A stretch of DNA of 60,754 nt from an uncultured Oscillospiraceae bacterium (GTDB lineage: Bacteria; Bacillota; Clostridia; Oscillospirales; Oscillospiraceae): positions 1 through 60,754 of the forward strand of contig CALXCP010000007.1 in assembly GCA_944386845.1 (NCBI GenBank). The letters are read 5' to 3'. Below, in pieces: positions 22,630-30,952 of the stretch; position 1 is the stretch's first letter, and every line of letters begins with the position of its first letter. A program made the translations under genes and the position numbers. Under the pieces are notes generated by a model, which saw only the letters and a program-made list of their open reading frames with translations, had not been told where the DNA came from and made no database searches.

Positions 22630-25431
22630 TTATTCCCCCTCGGCAGCCAGCACGGCGGCGCAGCGGTCGCAGAGCTCGGCGTGGTGGCCGGGGGCGCCGA
22701 TGGCGTGGCTGTGGTTCCAGCAGCGGGGGCACTTGGGGGCGTCGGAGAGCTTGACGGCGATGGCGCAGGGGATGAGGCAGTCGTCGAACCGCTCCCCCTC
22801 CACGGCATCGGTGGTGACGGTGACACCGGAGACGATGCACAGGGTGGCCAGGTCCTCCCCGGCCAGGAAGGCGGCGTCAGCCTCGGAGACCGAGAGGGTC
22901 AGCTCGGTGTCCTGGGCCTTCTTGAACACGCCGGCGGCCCGGGCGTTCTCCAGGGCCTTGTTCACCGCGTCCCGCAGGGAGACCAGCCGGGCCCACCGGG
23001 CGGCCTCGTCCTCAGACAGGGCCAGGGCGTCGCTGTGCTCGGGCATGTCGTTGAGCAGGACGCTCTCGGCGTTGGCGCCGGCGCCGTGGCGCATGGCGTG
23101 CCAGATCTCGTCGCTGGTGAAGGCGAGGATGGGGGCGATGAGGCGGGTCATGCCGTCCAGGATGTGGTACAGGGCGGTCTGGGCGGAGCGGCGGCCGGCC
23201 TCGTCCCCGCAGTAGAGCCGGTCCTTGATGATGTCCAGATAGAAGTTGGACATGTCGGTGACGCAGAAGTTGTACACCGCCCGGTAGACGGCGTGGAACT
23301 CATAGCGGTCGTAGGCCTCCCGGCAGGTCTTCACCAGGTCGTTGAAGCTGGCGATGGCGAAGCGGTCCAGGGGGAGGACCTGCTCCTTGGGCAGGGGGCG
23401 GTCCGGGTCGTAGTCGCACAGGTTGCCCAGCATGTACCGGGCGGTGTTGCGGATCTTCAGATAGGCCTGGCTGAGCTGCTTGAGGATGTCGGGGGAGATG
23501 CGCATGTCCTGGGTGTAGTCGGCGGAGGACACCCACAGGCGGAGCATGTCGGCGCCGTAGTCCTTGATGACCTCCTCGGGGGCCACCGCGTTGCCCAGGG
23601 ACTTGTGCATGGCCTTGCCCTCGCCGTCCACCGTCCAGCCGTGGGTGATGATCTGCTTGTAGGGGGCCACGCCGTTGGCGGCGATGGAGGTGAGCATGGA
23701 GGACTGGAACCAGCCCCGGTACTGGTCGCCCCCCTCCAGGTACACGTCGGCGGGGTAGCCCAGCTCGGGCCGCTGGTCGGCCACGGCGGCCCAGGTGGAG
23801 CCCGAGTCGAACCACACGTCCATGATGTCGGACTCCTTGGAGAAGTGGACGCCGCCGCAGTGAGGGCATTTGAAGCCCTGGGGCACCAGCTCGTCGGCGG
23901 TCTTCTCGAACCAGATGTTGCTCCCGTGCTCCCGGAACAGGGCGGAGATGTGGTCGATGGTCTCGTCGGTGACCAGGTCGGCGCCGCACTGGTCGCAGTA
24001 GAAGATGGGGATGGGCACCCCCCACACCCGCTGGCGGGAGATACACCAGTCGGAGCGCTCCCCGATCATGGAGGTCATGCGCTCCTTGCCCCACTCGGGC
24101 TTCCACCGGATGCCGTCGCAGGACTGGATGGCGGCCTCCTTGATGGCGTCTACCGAGCAGAACCACTGCTCGGTGGCCCGGTAGATGATGGGGTGCTTGC
24201 ACCGCCAGCAGTGGGGGTAGGAGTGGGTGATGTTCTCCCGGGCCAGCAGCAGCCCGGCGGCCTCCAGGTCGTCGGGGATGACCTCGTTGGCCTTGGCATA
24301 GAACTGCCCGTTGTACTTCTCGTCGGTCATGACCCCCTTGGCGTTCACCGGCACGGGGGTGCCGATGTGGGTCAGGCCGGCCTCGTCGTACTGCTTGCAG
24401 ATGTTGAAGTCGTCGGCGCCGAAGCCGGGGGCGGTGTGGACGCAGCCGGTGCCGGCGTCCAGGGTGACGTGCTCCCCGCACAGCAGGACGCTGTCCCGGT
24501 CGAACAGGGGGTGCCTGGCGGTCATGAGCTCGAACTCGCTGCCCTTGAGGGTGGCCAGCACGGCGCAGGCGGCGTAGTCGATGCCGGCGGCCTTGCACAC
24601 CCCCTCGGCCAGGTCTCGGGCCAGGACGTAGATCTCGCCGCTGGGCGCCTGGAGCAGCACGTAGTCAAAGTCGGCGTTGACGCAGATGGCCATGTTGCCC
24701 GGGATGGTCCAGGGGGTGGTGGTCCAGATCACGAAGAACATTTTGGACAGGTCGCCGTACTGGCCCAGCTTCCCCTTATCGTCCCGGACGGGGAACTTGA
24801 CGAACAGGGTGGTGCAGGGGTCGTCGGCGTACTCGATCTCGGCCTCGGCCAGGGCGGTCTGGTCGTGGGGGCACCAGTACACCGGCTTCATGCCCTTGTA
24901 GATATAGCCCTTCTTGGCCATGGCCCCGAAGACCTGGATCTGCTTGGCCTCGAACTCGGGCTTCAGGGTCAGGTAGGGGTCGTCCCAGTCGCCCAGGACG
25001 CCCAGGCGCTTGAACTGCTCCCGCTGCCTGTCCACGAAGGACAGGGCATACTCCTTGCACTTCTCCCGGAACTCGGCGGTGGTCAGCTCCTCCCGCTTCA
25101 CCTTCTTGTCCTTGAGGATGGCCGACTCGATGGGCAGGCCGTGGGTGTCCCAGCCGGGGACATAGGGGGCCTGATACCCGGTCATGTTCCGGTGCTTGAC
25201 GATCATGTCCTTGAGGATCTTGTTGAGCGCCGTGCCGATGTGGATGTTGCCGTTGGCGTAGGGCGGCCCGTCGTGAAGGACGAACCGGGGCTTGCCCTCG
25301 TTGCGGGCCACCATCTTGCGGTAGAGGTCGTGGTCGTACATCTCCTTCAGCATGTCCGGCTCCCGCTTGGGCAGGGCGGCCCGCATGGGGAAATCGGTCT
25401 GGGGCAGGTGGACGGTCTTGTTGTAATCCAT
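22630..25431 (-). CDS. ileS: Isoleucyl-tRNA synthetase
   Basis: Charges tRNA-Ile. It has 933 residues, normal for bacterial IleRS. The Rossmann core opens with the signature region HDGPPYANGNIHIGTALNK, where the HIGH motif reads HIGT (His 64 to Thr 67). The editing domain spans about 190-400, and the KMSKS loop reads AMHKS in DGEGKAMHKSLGN. A C-terminal zinc ribbon (CPRCWNHSHAIG, then ELCDRC) is intact. ATG 25431 follows GGAGGG; a 16-residue longer start has no support. It is the second gene of a T-box operon, 63 bases after a zinc-ribbon gene, and ends before a strong terminator. Confidence 0.97.
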   Translation of the reverse strand: MDYNKTVHLPQTDFPMRAALPKREPDMLKEMYDHDLYRKMVARNEGKPRFVLHDGPPYANGNIHIGTALNKILKDMIVKHRNMTGYQAPYVPGWDTHGLPIESAILKDKKVKREELTTAEFREKCKEYALSFVDRQREQFKRLGVLGDWDDPYLTLKPEFEAKQIQVFGAMAKKGYIYKGMKPVYWCPHDQTALAEAEIEYADDPCTTLFVKFPVRDDKGKLGQYGDLSKMFFVIWTTTPWTIPGNMAICVNADFDYVLLQAPSGEIYVLARDLAEGVCKAAGIDYAACAVLATLKGSEFELMTARHPLFDRDSVLLCGEHVTLDAGTGCVHTAPGFGADDFNICKQYDEAGLTHIGTPVPVNAKGVMTDEKYNGQFYAKANEVIPDDLEAAGLLLARENITHSYPHCWRCKHPIIYRATEQWFCSVDAIKEAAIQSCDGIRWKPEWGKERMTSMIGERSDWCISRQRVWGVPIPIFYCDQCGADLVTDETIDHISALFREHGSNIWFEKTADELVPQGFKCPHCGGVHFSKESDIMDVWFDSGSTWAAVADQRPELGYPADVYLEGGDQYRGWFQSSMLTSIAANGVAPYKQIITHGWTVDGEGKAMHKSLGNAVAPEEVIKDYGADMLRLWVSSADYTQDMRISPDILKQLSQAYLKIRNTARYMLGNLCDYDPDRPLPKEQVLPLDRFAIASFNDLVKTCREAYDRYEFHAVYRAVYNFCVTDMSNFYLDIIKDRLYCGDEAGRRSAQTALYHILDGMTRLIAPILAFTSDEIWHAMRHGAGANAESVLLNDMPEHSDALALSEDEAARWARLVSLRDAVNKALENARAAGVFKKAQDTELTLSVSEADAAFLAGEDLATLCIVSGVTVTTDAVEGERFDDCLIPCAIAVKLSDAPKCPRCWNHSHAIGAPGHHAELCDRCAAVLAAEGE

Positions 25432-25494
25432 AGGGGATCCCTCCAACAGTTTCAGAATGAAGATCAAGAAGAATGACAATATATGACTGGGCGA

Positions 25495-25686
25495 TCAGTA
25501 GTGCAGCACCACCCGCCGGCAGGTCTTGCAGATCCAGGCCTCGGGGAACTCTCCCTGGTACAGGCTCACATCGTCCTTCCCGGCCAGGACGGTCCATTTG
25601 TGCTCCTTGGGGCTCCACAGCAGCCCCTTCCCGAAGACCCGGCCGGACTCCATGGTCCGGCCGCAGATGGGACATTTGACTTCCAC
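25495..25686 (-). CDS. Small zinc-ribbon protein (PF20097/DUF6487-like)
   Basis: A 63-residue protein with two knuckles: CPICG near the N terminus and CKTC near the C terminus, separated by about 45 residues (KGLLWSPKEHKWTVL in between). It resembles the small PF20097/DUF6487 zinc-ribbon group, with no known function. GTG 25686 with GGAGGTG upstream is the start. It lies between the T-box terminator and ileS, so it is made under isoleucine-tRNA control. A role in translation or zinc handling is only a guess. Confidence 0.75.
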   Translation of the reverse strand: MEVKCPICGRTMESGRVFGKGLLWSPKEHKWTVLAGKDDVSLYQGEFPEAWICKTCRRVVLHY

Positions 25687-25715
25687 GGAAAACACCTCCC
25701 CCGGGGAAAGACAGA

Positions 25716-25994
25716 AAATGAAACGCGCCCCTGCCTCACAAAGAGACAAAGGCGCACACCTCTGCGGTACCACTCTTCTTGCCGGGGCATGGCGCTCCGG
25801 CCGCTTGGGTGTGAGATAACGGTCACCTCCGGCGGAGCCTACTGGGAGAAACTCTCCGTTGGGTCCGCGGCTCCAGGGGGATGTTCTCCGGGGCGCGCCC
25901 TCCGCCCTTGCACCGGCCGGACGGCTCTCTGAAGCGGCGCTTTTGTCCCGGGTACTGTCCCTGTCATCGCCTGATGTTCCATATCAGTTTCCCC
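25716..25994 (-). ncRNA. T-box riboswitch, isoleucine-specific
   Basis: A tRNA-sensing leader on the minus strand. The core AGAGTGGTACCGCAG, which binds the tRNA acceptor end, is centred near 25770. Stem I has the distal AGAGAG and GGTGCAAG loop motifs. The candidate specifier codon AUC (25882-25880) sits in GAACAUCCCC, matching isoleucine. A downstream stem II/pseudoknot region (AGTAGGC, then GACCGTTATC) precedes the T-box. The terminator is a 13-bp stem (25755-25743 with 25737-25725) with GU pairs followed by GTTTCATTTT. Uncharged tRNA-Ile would favour the antiterminator and switch on the zinc-ribbon and ileS genes. Confidence 0.92.
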
Positions 25995-26023
25995 ATCTTA
26001 TCGCGCCCGGCGCGGTTTGTCAA
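25995..26023 (-). promoter_or_regulatory. Promoter of the T-box ileS operon
   Basis: On the minus strand, a perfect TTGACA (26023-26018), a 17-bp spacer and TAAGAT (26000-25995). It is divergent from the dnaA promoter about 50 bp away. Confidence 0.88.
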
Positions 26024-26074
26024 GAGGATCTCTCAGATCTCCCCCGGAGATACAAAGTTTCCCCCCTCTTTCCC

Positions 26075-26103
26075 TTGCGGCACAGCCCCTGTTGTGGTAT
26101 AAT
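26075..26103 (+). promoter_or_regulatory. Probable dnaA promoter
   Basis: TTGCGG (26075-26080), a 17-bp spacer and a perfect TATAAT (26098-26103), 67 bases upstream of the dnaA start. Confidence 0.7.
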
Positions 26104-26169
26104 GAATCAGTTCAGGCGGCACCGGTTTTTTCCGCGCCGCCCACCACCGAAGACAAAGGGGACCGGGCC

Positions 26170-27489
26170 ATGAACGTACCTGACGACATCTGGAAAAAAG
26201 TCCTCTCCCTCATGGAGCGGGAGATGACCTCCACCACCATCGACACCTGGTTCGACGACGCCAGCGCCCTCTCCCTGGAGGGGGACTGCTTCACCCTCTA
26301 CACTCCCACCTCCTTCAAGCGGGACATCATCGTCTCCCGGTATCTCCCCGCCATCCAGAACGCCCTTCACGAGCTGTTCTCCTCTGAGTTCCGGGTGGAG
26401 GTGCTCACCGGGGGGGAGGCGGAGCAGCGGGCCCAGGGAAAAAAGGACGACGGCTTCCTCCCGGGCACCGAGGAGTACACCTTCGACCGGTTCGTGGTGG
26501 GCTCCTCCAACAAGTTCGCCCACGCCGCCGCCGTGGCGGTGGCCGAGAATCCGGGCAAGAGCTACAATCCCCTGTACATCTACGGGGAGTCCGGCCTGGG
26601 CAAGACCCATCTGCTCTACGCCATTGCCCACCAGATCCACGAGACCCGGCCCGACTTCAAGATCGTCTACATCAAGGGGGACGCCTTCACCAATGAGCTC
26701 ATCCAGGCCATCCGGGAGAACCGGAACCAGGAGTTCCGGGAGAAGTACCGTTCCGCCGACGTCTTTCTCATGGACGACGTGCAGTTCGTGGCCGGCCGGG
26801 CCTCCACCCAGGAGGAGATGTTCCACACCTTCAACACCCTGTACGAGGCCAGGCACCAGATCGTCTTCACCTCCGACCGGCCGCCCAAGGAGATGCTCCG
26901 GCTGGACGACCGGCTGAAGACCCGGTTCGAGTGGGGCCTGCTGGCCGATATCCAGCCCCCCGACTACGAGACCCGGGTGGCCATCATCAAGAACAAGGCC
27001 ATCCGCATGGGGATGGAGCTGCCCGACGCGGTGCTCCAGTTCGTGGCCGAGAACATCACCTCCAACGTCCGGCAGATCGAGGGCACCGTCACCAAGATCC
27101 TGGCCTTTCAGGACCTGCTGGGGGACAGCGTGGACGTGAAGACGGTCACACGGGCGGTCCAGGACATGTTCAAGGACAAGTCGGACATCCTCCCCACCCC
27201 CGCCCTCATCATCCAGGAGGTCTGCAAGTTCTACGACATCCCCGAGGACGTCCTCCGGGGGCAGGGCCGCACCAAGGACACCTCTCTGGCCCGGCAGATC
27301 GCCATCTACCTCATCCGCCGGATGACCACCCTCTCCCTGAAGGAGATCGGCCGGGAATTTGAGAACCGGGACCACAGCACGGTGCTCAGCTCCCTGTCCC
27401 GGGTGGAAAAGCTGGTGAAGAGCGACCCCAACATCGCCGAGGTGGTCAAGGACATCACCGCCAACGTCAACGCCCACTTCGAGAGCTGA
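26170..27489 (+). CDS. dnaA: Chromosomal replication initiator DnaA
   Basis: AAA+ initiator that binds oriC and opens the duplex. It has 439 residues. Domain I (about 1-80) begins VPDDIWKKVLSLMERE; domain II is a short linker; the AAA+ domain has Walker A YGESGLGKTHL near 138-148, Walker B FLMDDVQF near 198, and the initiator-specific part ends near 340. The DNA-binding domain IV holds RDHSTVLSSLSRV, diagnostic for DnaA. ATG 26170 follows AAAGGGG. It heads the replication gene block, and the DnaA-box cluster lies directly downstream. Confidence 0.99.
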   Translation: MNVPDDIWKKVLSLMEREMTSTTIDTWFDDASALSLEGDCFTLYTPTSFKRDIIVSRYLPAIQNALHELFSSEFRVEVLTGGEAEQRAQGKKDDGFLPGTEEYTFDRFVVGSSNKFAHAAAVAVAENPGKSYNPLYIYGESGLGKTHLLYAIAHQIHETRPDFKIVYIKGDAFTNELIQAIRENRNQEFREKYRSADVFLMDDVQFVAGRASTQEEMFHTFNTLYEARHQIVFTSDRPPKEMLRLDDRLKTRFEWGLLADIQPPDYETRVAIIKNKAIRMGMELPDAVLQFVAENITSNVRQIEGTVTKILAFQDLLGDSVDVKTVTRAVQDMFKDKSDILPTPALIIQEVCKFYDIPEDVLRGQGRTKDTSLARQIAIYLIRRMTTLSLKEIGREFENRDHSTVLSSLSRVEKLVKSDPNIAEVVKDITANVNAHFES

Positions 27490-27700
27490 CTTTTCCACTT
27501 TTCCACCGGTTTTTGTGGATATGTGGAAGATCTCCTGCGGAGAACTTTTTTCTTTCCCTCCCCCTGTGGAAAAGGGAGCCGGACCGTCCACACCCCCTGT
27601 GGAGGCGAAGACCCCTCCGTCCCAGGGGCTCAGGCCGTTTTTCCACATCTGTTTTCTCTACGGCAGCTATTACGAGATAAATGCTCCTCTCCTCCCCGGG
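27490..27700. other. Origin of replication region (oriC) between dnaA and dnaN
   Basis: DnaA-box-like nonamers cluster here. Perfect TTTTCCACA-type boxes are at 27565-27573 (as TGTGGAAAA) and 27639-27647. Close matches are TTTTCCACT (27491-27499), TTTTCCACC (27499-27507), TGTGGATAT (27514-27522) and TGTGGAAGA (27522-27530). An AT-rich piece (27648-27683) is a possible unwinding element. The place, between dnaA and dnaN, is the usual Firmicute one; no other such cluster was found in the window. Confidence 0.85.
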
Positions 27701-27725
27701 AGAGGGCGAGAAAGGTCGTGTCCCT

Positions 27726-28838
27726 ATGAAATTCTCCTGTGAAAAGGCCCTGCTCCAGGCGGCCATCTCGGTGGCCTCCCGGGCCGTCTCCCCCAAGAGC
27801 TCCATCCCCGCCCTGGAGGGCATCCTCCTGGAGGCCGGGCAGGAGCTGTCCCTCACCGGCTACGATCTGGAGACGGGCATCCGAACCACCGTCCCCGCCG
27901 AGATAGGCGAGTCGGGCTCCCTGGTGCTGTCCGCCCGGCTGTTCGGCGAGATCATCCGCAAGTTCCCCGACGACGTGGTGGTCTTCTCCACCGACAACTA
28001 CATGGTGAACATCAAATGCGGCATGAGCGAGTTCAACATCTTGGGCACCGACGCCGAGGAGTTCCCCGAGCTGCCGGTGGTGGAGTACCAGAACACCTTT
28101 GAGATCCGGCAGGACCTGCTCCGGGCCATGATCGGGCAGACCCTCTTCGCCGTCAGCGACAACGAGAGCCGGCCCATCCACACCGGCTCCCTCTTCGAGG
28201 TGGACGCCGCCGGCCTCACCGTGGTGTCGGTGGACGGCTACCGCCTGGCCCTGCGGCACGAGGAGATCCTGAAAAAGGAGGGGGAGGACGCCTTCTCCTT
28301 CGTGGTGCCCGGGGCCGCCCTGGGCGAGGTGGAGCGCATCTGCGGCGACACCGAGGAGCCCATCACCGTGGTCCAGGGCTCCCGGCACATCATGTTCAAG
28401 GTGGGGGACGCCCTGCTGGTCTCCCGGCGGCTGGAGGGGGAGTTCCTGGCCTACCGCAACGCCATCCCCCGGAACAATACCATCAAGGTGGAGGGGGACA
28501 CCCGGACCCTGCTGGCCAGCATCGACCGGGTGAGCCTCATCATCAGCGACAAGCTGAAAAGCCCCCTGCGCTGCGTCTTTGGGGACGGGGTGCTGAACAT
28601 CACCACCAAGACCGCCATCGGGGACGCCGCCGACCAGTGCCCCATCGACGGGGACGGCACCGGCCTGGAGATCGGCTTCAACAACCGCTATCTCATGGAC
28701 GCCCTGAGGGCGGCCCCCGCCGACCGGGTGCGGCTGGAGCTCACCACCGGGGTGGCTCCCTGCGTCATCCTGCCGGTGGAGGGGGAGCCGGAGAACTTCC
28801 TCTACATGGTCCTGCCGGTGCGGCTGAAAGCAGAGTGA
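27726..28838 (+). CDS. dnaN: DNA polymerase III beta subunit (sliding clamp)
   Basis: Ring-shaped processivity clamp of the replicative polymerase, 370 residues, three similar domains. The start MKFSCEKALLQAAISVASRA is typical, and the domain 2 region SNDNESRPIHTGSLFEV, visible in part as NESRPIHTGSLFEV, and the closing VLPVRLKAE are conserved. ATG 27726 has AAAGG upstream; a 15-residue longer version is unsupported. It follows oriC and precedes a short inverted-repeat element. Confidence 0.98.
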   Translation: MKFSCEKALLQAAISVASRAVSPKSSIPALEGILLEAGQELSLTGYDLETGIRTTVPAEIGESGSLVLSARLFGEIIRKFPDDVVVFSTDNYMVNIKCGMSEFNILGTDAEEFPELPVVEYQNTFEIRQDLLRAMIGQTLFAVSDNESRPIHTGSLFEVDAAGLTVVSVDGYRLALRHEEILKKEGEDAFSFVVPGAALGEVERICGDTEEPITVVQGSRHIMFKVGDALLVSRRLEGEFLAYRNAIPRNNTIKVEGDTRTLLASIDRVSLIISDKLKSPLRCVFGDGVLNITTKTAIGDAADQCPIDGDGTGLEIGFNNRYLMDALRAAPADRVRLELTTGVAPCVILPVEGEPENFLYMVLPVRLKAE

Positions 28839-28841
28839 AAA

Positions 28842-28955
28842 GTTCAGAGTGAAGAGTGAAGAGGGCCTGTCCGGCGGAGCCGAATCGTCAGGCTCACGCC
28901 CCGCAGGCGGCAGTATGATCTCCGCCCGGGACCGTTCACACTTCACTCTCCTGAA
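28842..28955. repeat. Short element with imperfect terminal inverted repeats, after dnaN
   Basis: Left end TTCAGAGTGAAGAGTG (from 28843) is matched at the right end (28937-28955) by the inverse of TTCAGGAGAGTGAAGTGTG. About 75 bp of unrelated sequence lies between. It fills the gap between dnaN and rlbA; no protein is encoded. The ends belong to the GAAGAGTG repeat type seen elsewhere in this window. Confidence 0.6.
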
Positions 28956-28966
28956 AGGAACGTTTT

Positions 28967-29182
28967 ATGCAGCACGAGGAGATCCATATCACCACTGAGT
29001 TCATCAAGCTCCAGGACCTGCTGAAGTTCGCCGGGGCGGTGGAGACCGGGGGGCAGGCCAAGGAGCTCATCCAGGCCGGCATGGTGACGGTGAACGGCGA
29101 GGTGTGCACCATGCGGGGCAAAAAGCTCCGCCCCGGGGACAGCGCCCAGGTGGAGGACCGGCTGGTCCTCACCGTCCGGTGA
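28967..29182 (+). CDS. rlbA: S4-domain RNA-binding protein RlbA (YaaA)
   Basis: A 71-residue S4 RNA-binding protein that in Firmicutes lies between dnaN and recF. The S4 core is clear: [20 protein letters not shown], then [20 protein letters not shown]. Its stop overlaps the recF start by four bases (GTGA), so they are translationally coupled. A role in ribosome assembly or 50S binding is reported for the family; nothing in the sequence adds to that. Confidence 0.93.
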   Translation: MQHEEIHITTEFIKLQDLLKFAGAVETGGQAKELIQAGMVTVNGEVCTMRGKKLRPGDSAQVEDRLVLTVR

Positions 29183-30285
29183 TCGCCAGGGCGCTGGAGC
29201 TGGACTTCTTCCGGAACTACGTCCACCTGGAGGCCAGCTTCCACCCCCGGATGAACCTCATCTACGGGGACAACGCCCAGGGCAAGACCAACCTGCTGGA
29301 GGCCGTGGCCTATCTGTCCTCTGCCCGCTCCCACCGGGCCCGGTACGACCGGGAGCTCATCCGGATGGGGGTGGACTCCGCCTTTCTCAGGGGGGAGGTG
29401 GAGAGCGGCGGCCGGGACTACACTCTGGAGGCCCGGCTCTTCCGGGGCCGGGGACGGCAGCTGTTCTCCAACGGGGTGCGGCTCAAGGCGGCGGCCGAGC
29501 TGTCGGGCATCCTCACCACCGTCCTCTTCTGCCCCGAGGACCTGTCCCTGATCCGGGCGGGGGCGGCGGAGCGCCGGCGGTTTCTGGACGGGGCCATCTG
29601 CCAGCTGCGGCCCAGATATGCCGCCGCCCTGGCCGAGTACGGCCGGCTCTATGAGCACAAGACCCGCATTCTCCGGGACTGGCCCGAGCACCCGTCCCTG
29701 CTCCAGACCCTGGACGACTTCAGCCTGCGCATGGCCCAGACCGGGGCCCTGCTCATCCACTACCGGGCCCACTTCATCCGGAAGCTGGCCCAGCACGCCC
29801 CCGCCATCCACCGGGACTTCTCCGGCGGGCGGGAGGAGCTGTCGCTCCGGTATGAGACGGTGTCCACCGTGGCCGACCCCCTGGCCCCGCCCAGGGACAT
29901 CCTGCAGCGGCTGCTGGAGCACCAGGAGACCCACCGGCAGGCCGAGCTGGACAGCCGGCAGTGCCTCTCCGGCCCCCACAAGGACGACCTGGCGGTGGAC
30001 ATCGACGGGGCCCCCGCCCGGCAGTTCGGCTCCCAGGGGCAGACCCGCACCGCCGCCCTCTCCCTGAAGCTGGCCCAGCGGGAGCTCTTCCAGGAGGACA
30101 CCGGCCAGTGGCCGGTGCTGCTGCTGGACGACGTGCTCTCCGAGCTGGACGCCCGGCGGCAGGCCTTCGTCCTCAACCGCATCCGGGGCGGGCAGGTGTT
30201 CATCACCTGCTGCGAGGAGGAGAAGCTGGAGGGGCTGGAGCAGGGCGCCGTCTTCCGGGTGGAGGACGGAAAGCTGTTTATGTGA
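29179..30285 (+). CDS. recF: DNA replication and repair protein RecF
   Basis: SMC-like ATPase acting in the RecFOR pathway of gap repair. It has 368 residues, the family norm. Walker A is [15 protein letters not shown] near residue 30, the middle contains [12 protein letters not shown], and the signature and Walker B block end in [17 protein letters not shown] 29179, overlapping the rlbA stop as GTGA, is chosen; the longer ATG at 29104 would lie within rlbA. Order dnaN-rlbA-recF-remB-gyrB is standard. Confidence 0.97.
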   Translation: MIARALELDFFRNYVHLEASFHPRMNLIYGDNAQGKTNLLEAVAYLSSARSHRARYDRELIRMGVDSAFLRGEVESGGRDYTLEARLFRGRGRQLFSNGVRLKAAAELSGILTTVLFCPEDLSLIRAGAAERRRFLDGAICQLRPRYAAALAEYGRLYEHKTRILRDWPEHPSLLQTLDDFSLRMAQTGALLIHYRAHFIRKLAQHAPAIHRDFSGGREELSLRYETVSTVADPLAPPRDILQRLLEHQETHRQAELDSRQCLSGPHKDDLAVDIDGAPARQFGSQGQTRTAALSLKLAQRELFQEDTGQWPVLLLDDVLSELDARRQAFVLNRIRGGQVFITCCEEEKLEGLEQGAVFRVEDGKLFM

Positions 30286-30290
30286 GAGGA

Positions 30291-30316
30291 AAGGAGTGGA
30301 GCCGCTCTCCACTCTT
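30291..30316 (+). repeat. GAGTGGAG-type hairpin after recF
   Basis: AAG and AGTGGAG (with one bulged G) pair with CTCCACT and CTT across CCGCT. It is an inverted member of the GAAGAGTG repeat class, in the gap between recF and the next gene. No T run is present. Confidence 0.5.
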
Positions 30317-30339
30317 TACTCTGAAATGGAGGTGCCGCA

Positions 30340-30636
30340 GTGCCCATCGTCCTTGGTCTGTTCTGCGCCCTGCCGCTGGGGCTGGGCGCGGCGCTGGAAT
30401 ATCTGAGCTGCCGGCTGCCCCGCCGGAAGGCCTGGCGGGCGCTGCCCCCGGCGCTGGCGGTGCTCTTCGCCCTGCTGGCGGGGGCCGGGCGGCTGAGTTT
30501 GTGGGAGACCGAGACCGTCTCCCCGGTGACCCAGCTCATCATTTTCCCCGGCCTGCCGGCGGTGTTCTGCCTGGCAGGCTGCTGGCTGGGCTGGCGGCTG
30601 TGGAAGCGCATCTGGAGCCCCCGGGTCATCCGGTGA
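30340..30636 (+). CDS. Small membrane protein of unknown function
   Basis: A 98-residue hydrophobic protein. Three likely membrane segments are seen: about 2-20 (IVLGLFCALPLGLGAAL), about 36-51 (PALAVLFALLAGAGRL), and about 65-85 (LIIFPGLPAVFCLAGCWLGW), with basic loops. GTG 30340 follows TGGAGGTG. It lies between recF and remB, where the standard order has no extra gene. No family is recognised. Confidence 0.65.
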   Translation: MPIVLGLFCALPLGLGAALEYLSCRLPRRKAWRALPPALAVLFALLAGAGRLSLWETETVSPVTQLIIFPGLPAVFCLAGCWLGWRLWKRIWSPRVIR

Positions 30637-30654
30637 GGAAAAGGAGGAAATACC

Positions 30655-30918
30655 ATGTATCTGCATCTGGGCCAGTCGGTGGTGGTGAAGGACAGCGAGG
30701 TCATCGGCCTGTTCGACCTGGACAACAGCAGCTATTCCCACCTGACCCGCCGCTTTCTGGAGCAGGCCCAGCGGGAGGGCCGGGTGGTGAACGTCAGCGA
30801 CGAGCTGCCCAAGTCCTTCGTCCTGTGCCAGGGGAGGCGGGACGTCCCCCGGGTCTATCTGTCCCAGCTCTCCACCGCCACCCTGCTGAAGCGGGCGGAG
30901 AACCATTCGTTGGAGTGA
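30655..30918 (+). CDS. remB: Extracellular matrix regulator RemB (YaaB, DUF370)
   Basis: An 87-residue DUF370 protein. In Bacillus RemA/RemB control biofilm genes; RemB is encoded between recF and gyrB, as here. The family start [20 protein letters not shown] is present, and the end is rich in Ser/Thr ([14 protein letters not shown]). An AAGGAGG site precedes ATG 30655. A DNA-binding role in this organism is inferred by homology only. Confidence 0.88.
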   Translation: MYLHLGQSVVVKDSEVIGLFDLDNSSYSHLTRRFLEQAQREGRVVNVSDELPKSFVLCQGRRDVPRVYLSQLSTATLLKRAENHSLE

Positions 30919-30952
30919 TCCATACAGAGTTTGCCTTTGGAGGTTTTGCGAT

